Source: Pseudomonas nunensis (GTDB taxonomy: Bacteria; Pseudomonadota; Gammaproteobacteria; Pseudomonadales; Pseudomonadaceae). Taken from it: a stretch of DNA of 64,000 nucleotides. The position numbers and the translations under genes were made by a program. This document shows, piece by piece, positions 17,247 to 25,390 of the stretch (its first letter is position 1; each line of letters opens with the position of its first letter). The stretch lies in contig NZ_CP101125.1 in the NCBI RefSeq assembly GCF_024296925.1, forward strand, positions 2,668,501-2,732,500. The letters run 5' to 3'. The notes under the pieces were generated by a model. That model searched no databases, was not told the origin of the DNA, and saw only the letters and a list, made by a program, of their open reading frames with translations.

Positions 17247-18524
17247 ATGCCTGCTTCCGACAGTCCCACAGCCAACCCGTCATCTCCCAGAAGCCTCAGT
17301 GATGCCCGCCTTAGATCGCTGTTCGAGCCCGGTAGGTACACAGACGGCACTGTGCCCGGCCTCTATCTGCAAGTCTCGAAGAGCGGCGGCAAGTTGTGGC
17401 GGCTGAAGTACCGCCTGCACGGCAAGGAATACGTGTATGCGATCGGTACCTACCCTGCCATAGGCCTGAAGAAAGCTCGCGATTTGGCTTGGTTAGCTAG
17501 AACAGAGGTATCTGAAGGCAAACACCCTCTGAAAGAGAAGAAAGCCAAGCTCGAGGAAAAACGACTCGCGGAAGACCGGACGTTCCAGTTCGTCGCCGAG
17601 CAATGGTTGAAGATCAAAGGGCCTAAGCTGGTCGAAAAGTCTCTCGCCGGCTTCAACGGTGCACTGACCAACCACATCTACCCTACCCTCGGCCAAATGG
17701 CGGTGGCCGACATCAAGCTTGAGCACATCAGTGCCGTGATCGGCAGACTCACCGGCAAGGGCATGATGGCGATGGCCAAGCGGTGCCGGACGATCATGCG
17801 GGCCGTGTTAGGGTTTGCGCTGGGGCGTAGCTGGGTGCCGCACAACGTGGCACTGGGCAAAAGCGACGAACTGGAAATCAGCCACGTCGTGACCCACTCC
17901 GCCGCGCTGGAAACACCTGAAGAGCTGGGGCGCTACCTGCGACGGCTGGAGACTTCTGGCGACGGCAGTGTGACGCAAGCACTGCGACTGTCGGCCCTGC
18001 TCCCCTGCCGCCCCGGTGAGCTGGCGGTGATGCGCTGGGAAGACACCAATCTCGCCGGTGGCGACTGGCGTTACGTGGTCGGCAAGACCAAGCACCTGAG
18101 TAAGGAGAAGCACATCGTACCGCTGCCGACACAAGCGCTGGCAATCCTGCGTGAGTTGCACGAAAGCCGTGTCGTCAACGCCAAGGGAGAAGGCTGGGTA
18201 TTTCCGAGCCCGGTCCACCCTGGCGAGCCCATCAACCCCACCTCACTGTTGAAAGCGGCACAGCGCCTGTGGCCGGACGGGAAGATAACCGCCCACGGTT
18301 TCCGCAGCGTGTTTCGCAGCATGGCCCACGAGCATCTAGGGATTGATTTCGTGGTGCTTGAACTGATGCTGTCGCACAAGATGCCCGGTCCGCTCGGTGC
18401 CACCTACGCACGGGCGCAGTTGCTGAAGCAACGTCGAGAGGCGGCGCAGGAGTGGGCCGATTACCTCGACCGCCTGCGCTCAACGCCAGAACAAAACAAT
18501 GACCGGATGAACGGCATTGAATGA
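17247..18524 (+). CDS. Tyrosine-type site-specific integrase
   Basis: A 425-residue integrase of the P4/CP4-57 class. Residues ~18-100 are the DUF4102 arm-binding domain ('DGTVPGLYLQVSKSGGKLWRLKYR'). Residues ~115-205 are the core-binding SAM-like domain. The catalytic domain shows Arg in 'PCRPGELAVMRWED', His-x-x-Arg in 'HGFRSVFRS', a second His in 'LSHKMPG' and the nucleophile Tyr in 'GATYARAQLLKQRR'. All catalytic residues are present, so it should be active. The ATG at 17247 is chosen over an earlier ATG at 17214, which overlaps the GGGTATC repeat region. This class usually targets tRNA 3' ends, but no tRNA is seen here. Confidence 0.92.
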   Translation: MPASDSPTANPSSPRSLSDARLRSLFEPGRYTDGTVPGLYLQVSKSGGKLWRLKYRLHGKEYVYAIGTYPAIGLKKARDLAWLARTEVSEGKHPLKEKKAKLEEKRLAEDRTFQFVAEQWLKIKGPKLVEKSLAGFNGALTNHIYPTLGQMAVADIKLEHISAVIGRLTGKGMMAMAKRCRTIMRAVLGFALGRSWVPHNVALGKSDELEISHVVTHSAALETPEELGRYLRRLETSGDGSVTQALRLSALLPCRPGELAVMRWEDTNLAGGDWRYVVGKTKHLSKEKHIVPLPTQALAILRELHESRVVNAKGEGWVFPSPVHPGEPINPTSLLKAAQRLWPDGKITAHGFRSVFRSMAHEHLGIDFVVLELMLSHKMPGPLGATYARAQLLKQRREAAQEWADYLDRLRSTPEQNNDRMNGIE

Positions 18525-18742
18525 TATTGCACAGCTGAAAAAACAGGAATAAGGTGCCGGCCAATCCCGACAGGAAAGGGATTGACCAGCAAACCAAACC
18601 AGATACACGTAGTCCCGCCCCAAGGTCCGCCATAGGAACCTGACAGGTACACACAAATCGAAACGGAACAGACATTCGATTTGGACTGGGATCAAGTGAC
18701 CGGTGCCAACAGCGCCGGGTTCAGTTGATTTCGAGGTGCACC

Positions 18743-19063
18743 ATGTCAGCAGCAACCCTCACCGCCACAACACCCCCTACTCTCGCGTCGGAATCGGCCT
18801 ACAACCATGGCCACAGCCCACTCATGCCCCTTAGAGAAGCATTGGCCATCTACGGCGCGGGACGCACTGCCTTCTACGCCAGCATCGCGCGTGGCGACTT
18901 CCCTGCCCCTGTCTCGCTCGGCCCCCGGCGCTCAAACGGCTACGCCGGTAAATCCATGTGGGTTCGCACTGAGATCATGGCCTGGCTCGAAGCCAAGATT
19001 TCCGAGCCTCGCGCACTAGGACCGACCGCAAAGTCCTGTCGCGCTGCCGAGCAACCGGCGTAG
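18743..19063 (+). CDS. AlpA-family helix-turn-helix regulator/excisionase
   Basis: A 106-residue protein. The central part (residues ~32-90) has the AlpA/MerR-like winged-helix pattern 'MPLREALAIYGAGRTAFYAS', 'GDFPAPVSLGPRR' and 'WVRTEIMAWLEAKI'. The start at 18743 follows GAGGTGCACC. AlpA proteins activate integrase genes or act as excisionases of P4-type islands. The gap from the integrase (218 bp) shows no other gene. Confidence 0.82.
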   Translation: MSAATLTATTPPTLASESAYNHGHSPLMPLREALAIYGAGRTAFYASIARGDFPAPVSLGPRRSNGYAGKSMWVRTEIMAWLEAKISEPRALGPTAKSCRAAEQPA

Positions 19064-19130
19064 TCAACCTTCGGACAAAAGAAAGCCCCGGCAAGCGGCT
19101 AACTTCCGAGGCTGAATCAGGTATTCCAAT

Positions 19131-20867
19131 ATGAAAAATTCTAGCACTTTTGCGCCAGGAAATCAGCCGGGCGCTGTGTCGCCGAGGCATCTTGACGACG
19201 AACAGTACATCCCTCATTTCAATGAGAAACGCGACGAGCTTCTGCGGTCAGGATTGTGCTCGAAAGGCTCTGTGTCCGCAAAGGCGGTCATGTTGCTGGC
19301 GCATGTAGGCCTATTGCGTGCTGCGAATGACCATCCCACAAACAATCATCAACACCCTGCGCCAGGCATTGCTGGCGAGCACGGTGGTGCACCAGTTGTT
19401 GACGATCACCCCGCCTCTACCCAGTCGCAACGCCGTCCTGCAACGTCTGACAAAAGGAAAAAGGCCAATCCAATAACGACGATTGATGCTGAATCGAAGG
19501 AGATTTTGCGCTACATCAGCGAAGACTTTGTCATGTTGGGCAGCGCTTCCAGCTTGGTGGCGTACCACATCGAAAGCGGCGACAAGCTGGGTAAAGAGGC
19601 ATTCATCCAATACTGTGCCAAGCATTACGGCGAGGTGCTATTCGTCGATAGCGATGGCAATCAGGTTGATCGGGCATCGAGCGGGCAAATCTGGTGGGCG
19701 TGGAGCGATCCGAGCAGGCGTGTGGTGAAGTCCATCATTATGGAGCCGTCCAGCAAGCCCGAGCACGAAGGCGACCCGACCGCCTACAACCGCTGGTACA
19801 CACTGCGCAAGAGCATGGTCGAGCCGAACTACGCCGCCACCGTAGACGACGTGAAGGTACTCACAGATCATTTGATGTTCATCAGCGACGGTGACGAAGT
19901 AGCGGTGATGTACTTTCTGTGCTGGCTGGCACAGCTATACCAATTCCCTGAAACCAAGATCCCTGTCGCGATCCTGATGTACTCGCGAGTGGGCGGTGTG
20001 GGCAAGAACCTGATTCAACGGCTGCTGACCAAGGTCTTCGGGAAACCGCTGGTGACAGGCTGCACCGGCAAAATGCTGCAAAGCAATTTCATGGACGCCA
20101 TCGAACACCGCCGCATGGTGTTCATCAATGAAGTGGCCAAGTCCGAAAAGGCCGACGGGTATGAAAATTTCAAGAGCCAGATATCCGAAGAATCCGTCTC
20201 GTTCGAGGGCAAGGGGCGCGCAGCCCGTGAAATCAAAAACATCGCGCATTACATCATCACCACCAACAACCTGGATGCCTTGCCGTTGATGCAAGGCGAT
20301 CGGCGCATTGCTGTGCTGATGTGCGACTCGGTGCCGAAGTCCACGATCTATTACAAAACGCTGGTCGAGTGGATTGACGGACCAGGAGGGCCGGCACTGG
20401 CCAACGTACTGCGCACCTGGGAGTTCCCAGCCAGTTGGAACCCGCACGCACCAGCACCACAGACCGAGGCCGCTCGCATCATGCAACGTGAGTCACGGGG
20501 CGCACTGCATGCAATGGTTGAGGAATTAATTGAAGGCCACAGGGCACCGTTTGACCGCGACCTGGTGACGATCAATGCTACCTGTTTGGCTCTCGAAACG
20601 CAGTACGGAAAGATACTCCAGAGGGAAATCAACCCGGTCAAGTTGGGCAGGGTCTTGAATGACATTTGCGGCAAACCCAGCCAGAAAGACATCAAACGCC
20701 CAGGACAGGCCACCGAAAGGAAGGTGCGGTACTACGTCGTCCGTAACGGCGAAAAATGGGAAAAATCCACGCCGGAGCAGCGCGGCGACCACCTCGAAAA
20801 AGGTACTCCGCTGTTCGCTGTGTCAACCGAAACCCGAGGCAGTGAGGTAGGAAGTCATGAAATTTGA
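19131..20867 (+). CDS. DUF5906-type replication helicase (SF3 ATPase)
   Basis: A 578-residue protein with an unstructured N-terminal third and a viral/plasmid-type superfamily 3 ATPase domain. Walker A is 'SRVGGVGKNLIQ' (~residues 285-296), Walker B 'MVFINEV' follows ~45 residues later, and 'YIITTNNLDALPL' fits motif C. This arrangement is that of PF19263/DUF5906 proteins, which serve as replication initiator-helicases of satellites and islands. A primase active site is not evident, so this may be a helicase-only version. The gene overlaps the next by 11 bases, which suggests translational coupling. Confidence 0.82.
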   Translation: MKNSSTFAPGNQPGAVSPRHLDDEQYIPHFNEKRDELLRSGLCSKGSVSAKAVMLLAHVGLLRAANDHPTNNHQHPAPGIAGEHGGAPVVDDHPASTQSQRRPATSDKRKKANPITTIDAESKEILRYISEDFVMLGSASSLVAYHIESGDKLGKEAFIQYCAKHYGEVLFVDSDGNQVDRASSGQIWWAWSDPSRRVVKSIIMEPSSKPEHEGDPTAYNRWYTLRKSMVEPNYAATVDDVKVLTDHLMFISDGDEVAVMYFLCWLAQLYQFPETKIPVAILMYSRVGGVGKNLIQRLLTKVFGKPLVTGCTGKMLQSNFMDAIEHRRMVFINEVAKSEKADGYENFKSQISEESVSFEGKGRAAREIKNIAHYIITTNNLDALPLMQGDRRIAVLMCDSVPKSTIYYKTLVEWIDGPGGPALANVLRTWEFPASWNPHAPAPQTEAARIMQRESRGALHAMVEELIEGHRAPFDRDLVTINATCLALETQYGKILQREINPVKLGRVLNDICGKPSQKDIKRPGQATERKVRYYVVRNGEKWEKSTPEQRGDHLEKGTPLFAVSTETRGSEVGSHEI

Positions 20868-21102
20868 TTGGATTGAATGGCTCGGTCGAGGAATGCAGCT
20901 CGCACTGGTTGTGCTGGCCGTCGGTGGGATTTATGAGTGCTCCGCCGACAGTAGCCGAAAACAGGAAGCGCTGTGCGGCGTGGCGCAGTCATACGTGGAA
21001 GCCCTAGATACTCGGTCGCAGGTGTCCCGACAGGAAATTAAACGCGCCGAGAAGACTATCAGCGACGCCTGTGATCAGAATGACGACTACCGGGACTACT
21101 GA
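20857..21102 (+). CDS. Small protein with one membrane segment, unrecognised
   Basis: An 81-residue protein. Residues ~13-28 (MQLALVVLAVGGIYEC) form one hydrophobic segment, followed by a charged, likely cytoplasmic or periplasmic helix with two later Cys. The ATG lies inside the end of the helicase gene and follows GAGGTAGGAAGTC. It could be a lysis-, anchoring- or immunity-type accessory; there is no basis to choose. Confidence 0.6.
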   Translation: MKFDWIEWLGRGMQLALVVLAVGGIYECSADSSRKQEALCGVAQSYVEALDTRSQVSRQEIKRAEKTISDACDQNDDYRDY

Positions 21103-21164
21103 CCATATGCTGCTACGCTTCCAGCTCTCAAGCGACATCCGTCGTGAACATAAGGAGATGGACA

Positions 21165-21958
21165 GTGTACATTTTCGAGATCGTTGTTCCGGGTGAATCG
21201 CTAGAGCTGCCCGGACTAAGCCCGCGTGCCAAATGGGATATGGAAGACATGCTCCATGCGCTCACTGCACAGTTTTTTGAGGCTAACTTTGCACTCAACT
21301 TGTTCGAGCAGACACGGCTGAAGGAGGACGCGAGCCCCACCATTGAAAAGTGGCAGCGCAGGGTAAACCGTAGTCGAGAGATAGAAGAGATCGTCGAACA
21401 AGAACGTGGACCATCAACGGATTTTTCAAAACGGATATAAAATTTGAGGCCGACATACGCCTCAAACGCGAGGAGTGGGCATCAGGCAAGCTGCCATCCG
21501 AGTTCGAACATCAGCTTTCTTTTTTGTATGCTAAAGAGTTTCTCAGCGCGCTGGACGGCTTCGAAAAACATCTTGGGAAAATCCAGAAAGCTGAAGGTGC
21601 GCCACCAGTTATCGCGGACCTTCACAGCAGAACGATCGCCGCTTTTCCAGACTTGCGTGCGGTTCGAAATTCAGTCCAACACAATGAGGAGCGCGTACGC
21701 TCGAAGGGTTTCAAAGAAAAAAACCTTGATTTGCAACCCCTCCCCAATGGAATGGCGCCGCCTGAGCTCAAAGTGCTAGCGCTCAAAAACTTACATGGTT
21801 CAAAGTTCTGCACAACCATGGACAATGGAAGCTACGGTGAAGTGGATATTTCTCCCGAGTCCATGGAAATAATGCGAGGGCTTCTTCAAGAAGCATTGAG
21901 CGCGTTCATCTGGACCGGGCCGATGCGTCACCTACCAAGCGCACCAAAACTCGTCTAG
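21165..21958 (+). pseudogene. HEPN-like protein gene with one-base frameshift
   Basis: Two adjoining frames form what looks like one ~265-residue protein. The first runs from a GTG at 21165 (AAGGAG 8 bases upstream) to a stop at 21440. The second runs open from ~21422, with no good start of its own, to 21958. Adding one T to the five-T run at 21422-21426 joins them without other change (…GPSTDFFKTDIKFEADIR…). The second part carries 'AVRNSVQHNEERV' (codons at 21665-21682), an R-x4-H motif of the kind that forms the RNase site of HEPN domains. The N-terminal part is helical without a known motif. The shift may be a true mutation or a sequencing error. A canonical -1 slippery heptamer is absent. 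Confidence 0.6.
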
Positions 21959-22128
21959 CTGCCCCGTCGATCCAAGAGGGCGCTCTCCGTGGCGCCCTGC
22001 AAGCGATTGGCAAGAACGCTGGGCACATCAAGCAAGGACTGGCCAAGCTGTTGCAGCAGTTAAAATAAAGGGCGATCGCCATAGGCGCCTCGACTACTAC
22101 AGCTCAACACTTACAAAGGGAATCTCCA

Positions 22129-23181
22129 ATGCGGTTAACACTGTCGTGCATGCAGTGCTTACAAGAAAGCGGACGACTAGGCGGTGCTTCGCACGTCGAA
22201 ATTCGGGACGATGGTTGCTACACGGCAACCTGCCTGAACGGCCATAAGACTGTGACCGTCCTTCAGCAGCAAAAATTCGAAGTCCTGTTTGAGATTGGCG
22301 CCCACGCGATACTGGACGGTTACTACCGAGAAGCGGTTTCCTCTTTTACTTCGAGCCTCGAACGCTTCTACGAATACACCATCCGAATACTCCTCGAAAA
22401 ATCCTCGGGTAGTGACAACCTTTTCCAGGCTGCATGGAAAAATGTCTCGAACATGTCGGAGCGGCAGCTCGGTGCGTTTATCTTCCTTTGGGCCCACAAC
22501 TTCAAAGAACCCCCTGCGCTACTGCCCGATAATATGATTAAGTTCAGAAATGAGGTAATCCATAAAGGCAAAATTCCATCGCGAGACAAGGCTTTGGAAT
22601 ACGGAGATGCGGTCCTGGACGTGCTGCGGCCGAAGCTAAGTAAAATTCTTGAGGCGTTCCCAGAGCAAGTGCAAAGCTCAAGCATCCGGCAAATTATGGC
22701 TAGTGCAGGAAAAGCCGACACCCCGAATAGCGTATCGACAATGTCCATCAATACAATCCTAGGTCAAGGCAATGTTGAGGGCCCAGAAAAACGCCTCGAA
22801 GAGCACCTGGTTTTGGTAGATGACATGCGCACTCGACTTGGTAACCTTCAGGATTACTTCAATCAGATGCAGGCGCCGCAAGGCCCCATTATGTCGCCTG
22901 ATGAAATTCGTGATTTCCTCGGCCGAAAATTCCCTGAGCTGGTAGCAGAGGGTCGCAACGACCCCGACGGCTGGGATTTCTTTCTGGGGGCACCACAGCA
23001 AGAGCCAAACTCCAATTGCATCGTCCGCACTGTGCAACACCCACAAGGGGGCACCCAATTCGAGCTGTCGGTATCATCACGACTTGAAGGCACAGAAAAG
23101 ATGGTCATGTTCAGCGGGAATGAGGACGCATTGCGTCAAGTTGTCGATGCGCAGCTACGCATCTATCGCGACCACCTGTAA
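22129..23181 (+). CDS. Zinc-ribbon plus HEPN-like protein
   Basis: A 350-residue protein of unknown family. Residues 7-39 hold Cys7-x2-Cys10 and Cys30/Cys35/His39, a likely zinc-binding ribbon. A helical domain follows (residues ~45-175) with 'IKFRNEVIHKGKIP', where Arg140-x4-His145 is the HEPN signature; 'RNEVIHKG' is the typical spelling in HEPN/MAE_28990-like proteins. The C-terminal ~140 residues are mixed alpha/beta and unrecognised. The start follows AAGGGAATCTCC. It is the last forward gene of the element, after the frameshifted R-x4-H gene, and ends at a hairpin. HEPN proteins of this kind are often RNases in antiviral or toxin-antitoxin systems; that role is inferred here. Confidence 0.65.
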   Translation: MRLTLSCMQCLQESGRLGGASHVEIRDDGCYTATCLNGHKTVTVLQQQKFEVLFEIGAHAILDGYYREAVSSFTSSLERFYEYTIRILLEKSSGSDNLFQAAWKNVSNMSERQLGAFIFLWAHNFKEPPALLPDNMIKFRNEVIHKGKIPSRDKALEYGDAVLDVLRPKLSKILEAFPEQVQSSSIRQIMASAGKADTPNSVSTMSINTILGQGNVEGPEKRLEEHLVLVDDMRTRLGNLQDYFNQMQAPQGPIMSPDEIRDFLGRKFPELVAEGRNDPDGWDFFLGAPQQEPNSNCIVRTVQHPQGGTQFELSVSSRLEGTEKMVMFSGNEDALRQVVDAQLRIYRDHL

Positions 23182-23191
23182 GCAAAATAAA

Positions 23192-23214
23192 GGGCGCTCT
23201 CCAAAAGCGCCCTT
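23192..23214 (+). terminator. Hairpin terminator after the zinc-ribbon/HEPN gene
   Basis: Stem GGGCGCT / AGCGCCC with a 7-base loop, 10 bases after the stop. Only a short T stretch (TTGT) follows, so it may be weak. Confidence 0.6.
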
Positions 23215-23235
23215 GTCGTCTGTGCTGCACACCGG

Positions 23236-23358
23236 TCATCTGCCACGCTTCCCGCCCTTGCCGGCCTCACCTCTCGGACGCTTGCCGGGGTTGGCCTGCG
23301 GGAAGTACTCCTGCGTCTTGACCGGTTTCCTGGTCGTACCATCGCGCTTGTCGATCAT
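23236..23358 (-). CDS. Very small basic protein (40 residues)
   Basis: The ATG overlaps the stop of the preceding gene as TGATG. The product is Lys/Arg/Gly-rich (PGKRPRGEAGKGGKRGR at the end) and could bind nucleic acid. Tight coupling to two upstream small genes argues that it is real. Confidence 0.5.
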   Translation of the reverse strand: MIDKRDGTTRKPVKTQEYFPQANPGKRPRGEAGKGGKRGR

Positions 23359-23600
23359 CACTTCACCTCGCTGATGTGCCGGCGTGGCACAGATTCGGAA
23401 AACAACTCACTGCGTAACTCGGCCTCGAACTGATCAAGCGGCAAGCAGGGAGCATGTACCAGCGCCCACGCCGTCATCCGAACGCCCTTCATGATCAGCC
23501 GGCGACGAACCCGCAGTGCTTCGCTCGGGCCGCTCTCCACGTCCCGCTGAAGGCGGCTCAGAATGCGTTCGAGGCGTATTTCCTTAGCTTCAACGCTCAT
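23358..23600 (-). CDS. Small protein of the element, unrecognised
   Basis: An 80-residue, largely helical, charged protein ('IRLERILSRLQRDVESGPSEALRVRRRLIMKG'). Its ATG at 23600 lies two bases after the TGA of the preceding gene, and its own stop overlaps the next start. An earlier start at 23648 would overlap the upstream gene and is less likely. No family is recognised. Confidence 0.5.
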   Translation of the reverse strand: MSVEAKEIRLERILSRLQRDVESGPSEALRVRRRLIMKGVRMTAWALVHAPCLPLDQFEAELRSELFSESVPRRHISEVK

Positions 23601-23602
23601 GA

Positions 23603-23788
23603 TCAGTACGCCGGACGCACAGTGGAGGCGTCCTTCATCGAGTTCCACAGCTTGTCGAACTCAGCGTTGCTCATGCTGGCGACGTCTTTCGCACTGATCC
23701 TCCCCGACTCGTCCGGCGCACGGCCAGCGGCTGGTAAATTGCTCAGGCTGGTGGGCGCTTGGCGAGCGGGTTGGCGGGTTGCAGGCAC
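23603..23788 (-). CDS. C-terminal part of an element gene, probably 5'-truncated
   Basis: A 61-codon frame whose end reads 'ISAKDVASMSNAEFDKLWNSM', a style seen near the C-termini of phage-type structural proteins. The frame is open up to the junction with the livH-like gene and has only a GTG at 23788. The true N-terminus was therefore probably removed when the element's right end was lost. It is the first of three coupled minus-strand genes. Confidence 0.4.
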   Translation of the reverse strand: MPATRQPARQAPTSLSNLPAAGRAPDESGRISAKDVASMSNAEFDKLWNSMKDASTVRPAY

Positions 23789-23792
23789 ATGA

Positions 23793-23996
23793 GTTCAAGC
23801 CCAGGTAGTTGAGCCCAAGTACGGCGATGAAGGCACCCAACATGTACTGGGCGCCGTGGGCGAAGTTGATGATCCGCAGGAGCCCGAAAATGATCGCCAG
23901 GCCCAGGCTGAGCAAAGCATAGAAGGCCCCGTTGATCAGCCCCAGGAGCACCTGGCCGAACAATACACTCAGGGGAATACCGAATACGACAGTCAT
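23793..23996 (-). pseudogene. Truncated LivH-type branched-chain amino-acid ABC permease
   Basis: The frame begins as a normal LivH permease: 'MTVVFGIPLSVLFGQVLLGL', then 'INGAFYALLSLGLAIIFGLL' and 'RIINFAHGAQYMLGAF'. Homology stops after residue 68 at 'LGLN', and the sequence continues into element DNA as CACNPPTRS with no membrane segments. Full LivH proteins have ~290 residues and eight or so helices, so this copy cannot form a channel. The partner permease LivM is not found anywhere in the window. Confidence 0.85.
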
Positions 23997-24025
23997 GATT
24001 TACCACCCGCTGAAAGTCAGTGACA

Positions 24026-24045
24026 CCCGGCTGGTCGCAGCCGGG
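24026..24045 (-). terminator. Intercistronic hairpin between binding-protein and permease genes
   Basis: A perfect 7-bp stem (CCCGGCT / AGCCGGG) with a 6-base loop, 23 bases after the binding-protein stop. There is no T-run. Such hairpins often stabilise the abundant binding-protein message and reduce read-through. Confidence 0.55.
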
Positions 24046-24067
24046 GCATAGCTGGAGTCACACCTGT

Positions 24068-25282
24068 TTAGTTTGTGGTGACCAGCTTGCACTTGCTTTC
24101 AGCCAGAGGGCGGTAGGCTTCCTCGCCAGGAATCGTGCGAACGATTTTGTACAGGTCCCACTCCCCTTTTGATTCCGCTGGAGTCTTGACCTGAGCCAGG
24201 TACATGTCGTGAACCATTCGGCCATCGACACGAATTTTTCCGTTCTTGGCGAACATGTCATTGACCGGTGTCGCCACCATCTGTGCGCGTACCGTCTGCG
24301 CATCATCGCTGCCAGTCGCCTTGATGGCGTTCAGGTAATGAGTAGTCGCCGAGTAGATGCCTGCCGGCACCATGCCCGGCATCTTGCCGGTGCGTTTGAA
24401 GTAGCGCTGAGCCCATGCACGGCTTTCATCGTTCATGTCCCAGTACCAGCCAGTGGTCAGCATCAGACCCTGAGTCACCTCCAAACCCATGGCATGGATG
24501 TCGTTGAGGAACACCACCATGCCGGCCAGTTTTTGTCCGGACTGCGCGACGCCAAACTGGCTGGCAGTCATCAGCGAATTGACCGTATCGGAGCCGGCGT
24601 TGGCCAATGCAATCACTTCTGCACCAGACCCCTGGGCCTGCAAGATGTAGGAAGAGAAGTCGCTGGTCGGGAATGGATGACGAACCTTGCCAACCACCTT
24701 GCCGCCATCAGCCTCGACGACCTTGATGATGTCCGCTTCCATCGCATGGCCGAAGGCATAGTCGGCGGTCAGGATGAACCAGCTCTTGCCGCCAGACGCG
24801 AGCACAGCCTTCGCGGTTCCATTGGCTAACGCGTAGGAGTCGTAGGTCCAATGAATGTGATTGGGTGAGCAAAACTCATTGGTCAGGCTGGAGGCCGCTG
24901 CACCAGAAATCAGCGCCAGCTTACCGGCCTGCTCAACCACCTTGCTTGCCGCCAGCACTACCGAGGAAGCCACCATGCCGGTAACCATGTCGACATTGCG
25001 CTCATCCACCCATTGGCGAACGGTGTTAGCGCCGACATCAGGCTTATTCAGGTCATCGGCACTGAAGACCACGATTTTCTTGCCATTGACCTGACCGCCG
25101 AAGTCCTCGATGGCCATGTTCAGCGCTTCCAGACCGCCGGGGCCGGAGAGGTCGCGGTAAGTCCCGGACATATCGGCCAGATAACCGATTCGAATCTCGT
25201 CATTGCTGATCTGAGCCTGGGCGGCGCTGACAAGCAGGCTGGAGACGAGAATGGCACGTGCAGTCTTCTGAAAAACCTTCAT
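24068..25282 (-). CDS. Branched-chain/amide-type ABC substrate-binding protein
   Basis: A 404-residue periplasmic protein with a Sec signal (MKVFQKTARAILVSSLLVSAAQA) and the Peripla_BP_6 fold of the HAAT family ('IRIGYLADMSGTYRDLSGPGG', 'DYAFGHAMEADI'). Members bind leucine-type amino acids, amides, or aromatic and other carboxylates. Several relatives with 'CSPNHIHWTYD'-like segments are annotated for non-amino-acid ligands. It lies between the two ATPase genes and the truncated permease, all on the minus strand. Since the permease is broken, the protein may have no transport partner unless another system supplies one. Confidence 0.88.
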   Translation of the reverse strand: MKVFQKTARAILVSSLLVSAAQAQISNDEIRIGYLADMSGTYRDLSGPGGLEALNMAIEDFGGQVNGKKIVVFSADDLNKPDVGANTVRQWVDERNVDMVTGMVASSVVLAASKVVEQAGKLALISGAAASSLTNEFCSPNHIHWTYDSYALANGTAKAVLASGGKSWFILTADYAFGHAMEADIIKVVEADGGKVVGKVRHPFPTSDFSSYILQAQGSGAEVIALANAGSDTVNSLMTASQFGVAQSGQKLAGMVVFLNDIHAMGLEVTQGLMLTTGWYWDMNDESRAWAQRYFKRTGKMPGMVPAGIYSATTHYLNAIKATGSDDAQTVRAQMVATPVNDMFAKNGKIRVDGRMVHDMYLAQVKTPAESKGEWDLYKIVRTIPGEEAYRPLAESKCKLVTTN

Positions 25283-25390
25283 TTAGCTCACCCATTCTTC
25301 ACAGTTATTGTTGTTGTTTCGGGCAAAACGATCCCGTATCGGCGGGTCTTGAGCCACGTCGACACCTATGTCGCAGGGATAAAACGGATC

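Larger units (their letters stand above)
17183..23792. mobile_element. Integrative element (integrase, AlpA, SF3 helicase, HEPN cargo), right end lost
   Basis: A ~6.6-kb block inserted after mexT. It contains, in order, a tyrosine integrase, an AlpA-like regulator, a DUF5906-type replication protein, a small membrane protein, two R-x4-H proteins, and three small genes on the opposite strand. This is the order of satellite-like or P4-type islands. Lower GC and different codon use are visible from ~19.1 kb and strongest at 21.1-23.2 kb. The left boundary is taken at the GGGTATC repeats. The right boundary is where a LivH-type permease frame breaks at 23792. Because that break falls inside genes on both sides, the right attachment site was probably lost in a deletion. 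Confidence 0.7.

Noticed and set aside
21415..21440. Programmed -1 frameshift in the HEPN-like gene
   Set aside because: The local sequence does not give the X-XXY-YYZ heptamer in the upstream frame and no downstream stimulatory structure was evident.
21959..22070. Open stretch continuing as GALRGALQAIGKNAGHIKQG after the HEPN-like gene
   Set aside because: No start codon or ribosome site and out of frame with the gene before it; could be a remnant but support is too thin.
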